DNA from: Microtetraspora glauca
GTDB lineage: Bacteria > Actinomycetota > Actinomycetes > Streptomycetales > Streptomycetaceae
Assembly (NCBI GenBank): GCA_000721275.1
Contig: JOFO01000015.1
Span: 72,798 to 136,797, forward strand
Reading direction: 5' to 3'
Length of the DNA: 64,000 nucleotides
The translations under genes were made by a program, and so were the position numbers. Under the pieces are notes generated by a model. It saw nothing but the letters and a program-made list of their open reading frames with translations. It did not search any database and was not told the origin of the DNA. This document shows, in pieces, positions 63,904 through 64,000 of this stretch (the first letter of the stretch is position 1; each line of letters begins with the position of its first letter).

Positions 63904-64000
63904 ATGTCCGATCAGCACGATCCCGCCCCGTACGACGCCCTGCTGCTGCTCTCCTTCGGCGGTCCCGAGGGCCCGGACGACGTCGTCCCGTTCCTGGAGA
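63904..64000 (+). CDS. hemH: Ferrochelatase (coproporphyrin type), N-terminal fragment
   Basis: Only the first 32 codons are in the window; the frame is open to the end. [32 protein letters not shown] matches the start of actinobacterial ferrochelatase, which inserts iron into coproporphyrin III. It is divergent from the MFS gene across 162 nt, with a T-run (TTTTTT) at 63844-63849. Confidence 0.85.
   Translation, partial: MSDQHDPAPYDALLLLSFGGPEGPDDVVPFLE

Overview
The window is chromosomal DNA of a high-GC actinomycete, almost certainly a Streptomyces. The evidence is very high third-position GC, frequent GTG/TTG starts, ATGA/GTGA stop-start overlaps, and a gene set and order typical of the Streptomyces core: lexA-nrdR-nrdJ, rnhB, recQ, whiH-hrdB, parE...parC, ptsH, sepH. 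I saw no tRNA, rRNA, insertion sequence, prophage or CRISPR array.

Layout. 0-6 kb: the end of a DinG-type helicase gene, lexA with its own SOS box, and nrdR-nrdJ (class II ribonucleotide reductase and its repressor) behind two NrdR boxes 31 bp apart. 6-11.7 kb: small accessory genes (TerD-like, DUF4937-like, histidine phosphatase, ADP-ribosylglycohydrolase), then a drug-efflux MFS/TetR pair with two 22-bp operators. 11.7-17.9 kb: nucleic-acid genes. These are rnhB, a protein that looks like a detached helicase C-terminus, a recQ whose product ends in a phosphoribosyltransferase-like domain, and a DUF4192 gene. Two DnaA-box-like sequences lie between recQ and the DUF4192 gene. 18-23 kb: a glycogen-debranching-like protein, a Nudix/winged-helix regulator and a fused ABC protein with an eroded ATPase. 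23-30 kb: whiH (sporulation), hrdB (principal sigma factor), a secreted trypsin-like protease, a small zinc-ribbon protein and parE.

30-40.5 kb: an acetate-type sodium symporter with a DUF485 partner, converging on a CitA/CitB-like two-component system; a CobW GTPase; a flavin monooxygenase/TetR pair with two TetR operators; parC. 40.6-46 kb: a paired M16 peptidase operon, a secreted M23 cell-wall hydrolase under a cyclic-di-AMP (ydaO-type) riboswitch, a GntR regulator and HPr (ptsH). 46-51.6 kb: a Pat-type protein acetyltransferase, a DUF5998 protein, a phosphodiesterase and thymidine kinase.

51.8-56.9 kb: a three-gene unit, YfhO-like membrane protein, family 2 glycosyltransferase and polysialyltransferase-like protein. 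It looks like a cell-surface glycopolymer module and is the most accessory-looking part of the window. 56.9-64 kb: a VOC protein, a mercaptopyruvate-type sulfurtransferase, sepH, a Pro/Thr-rich membrane protein, an aldonolactone-oxidase-like flavoprotein overlapping an MFS gene, and the first codons of hemH.

Themes that tie the window together are DNA supply and repair (LexA, NrdR/NrdJ, RecQ, RNase HII, topoisomerase IV, thymidine kinase), development and cell division (WhiH, HrdB, SepH) and envelope remodelling (c-di-AMP-controlled hydrolase, glycopolymer genes). Identifications rest on motifs and gene order read by eye; no database search was run.
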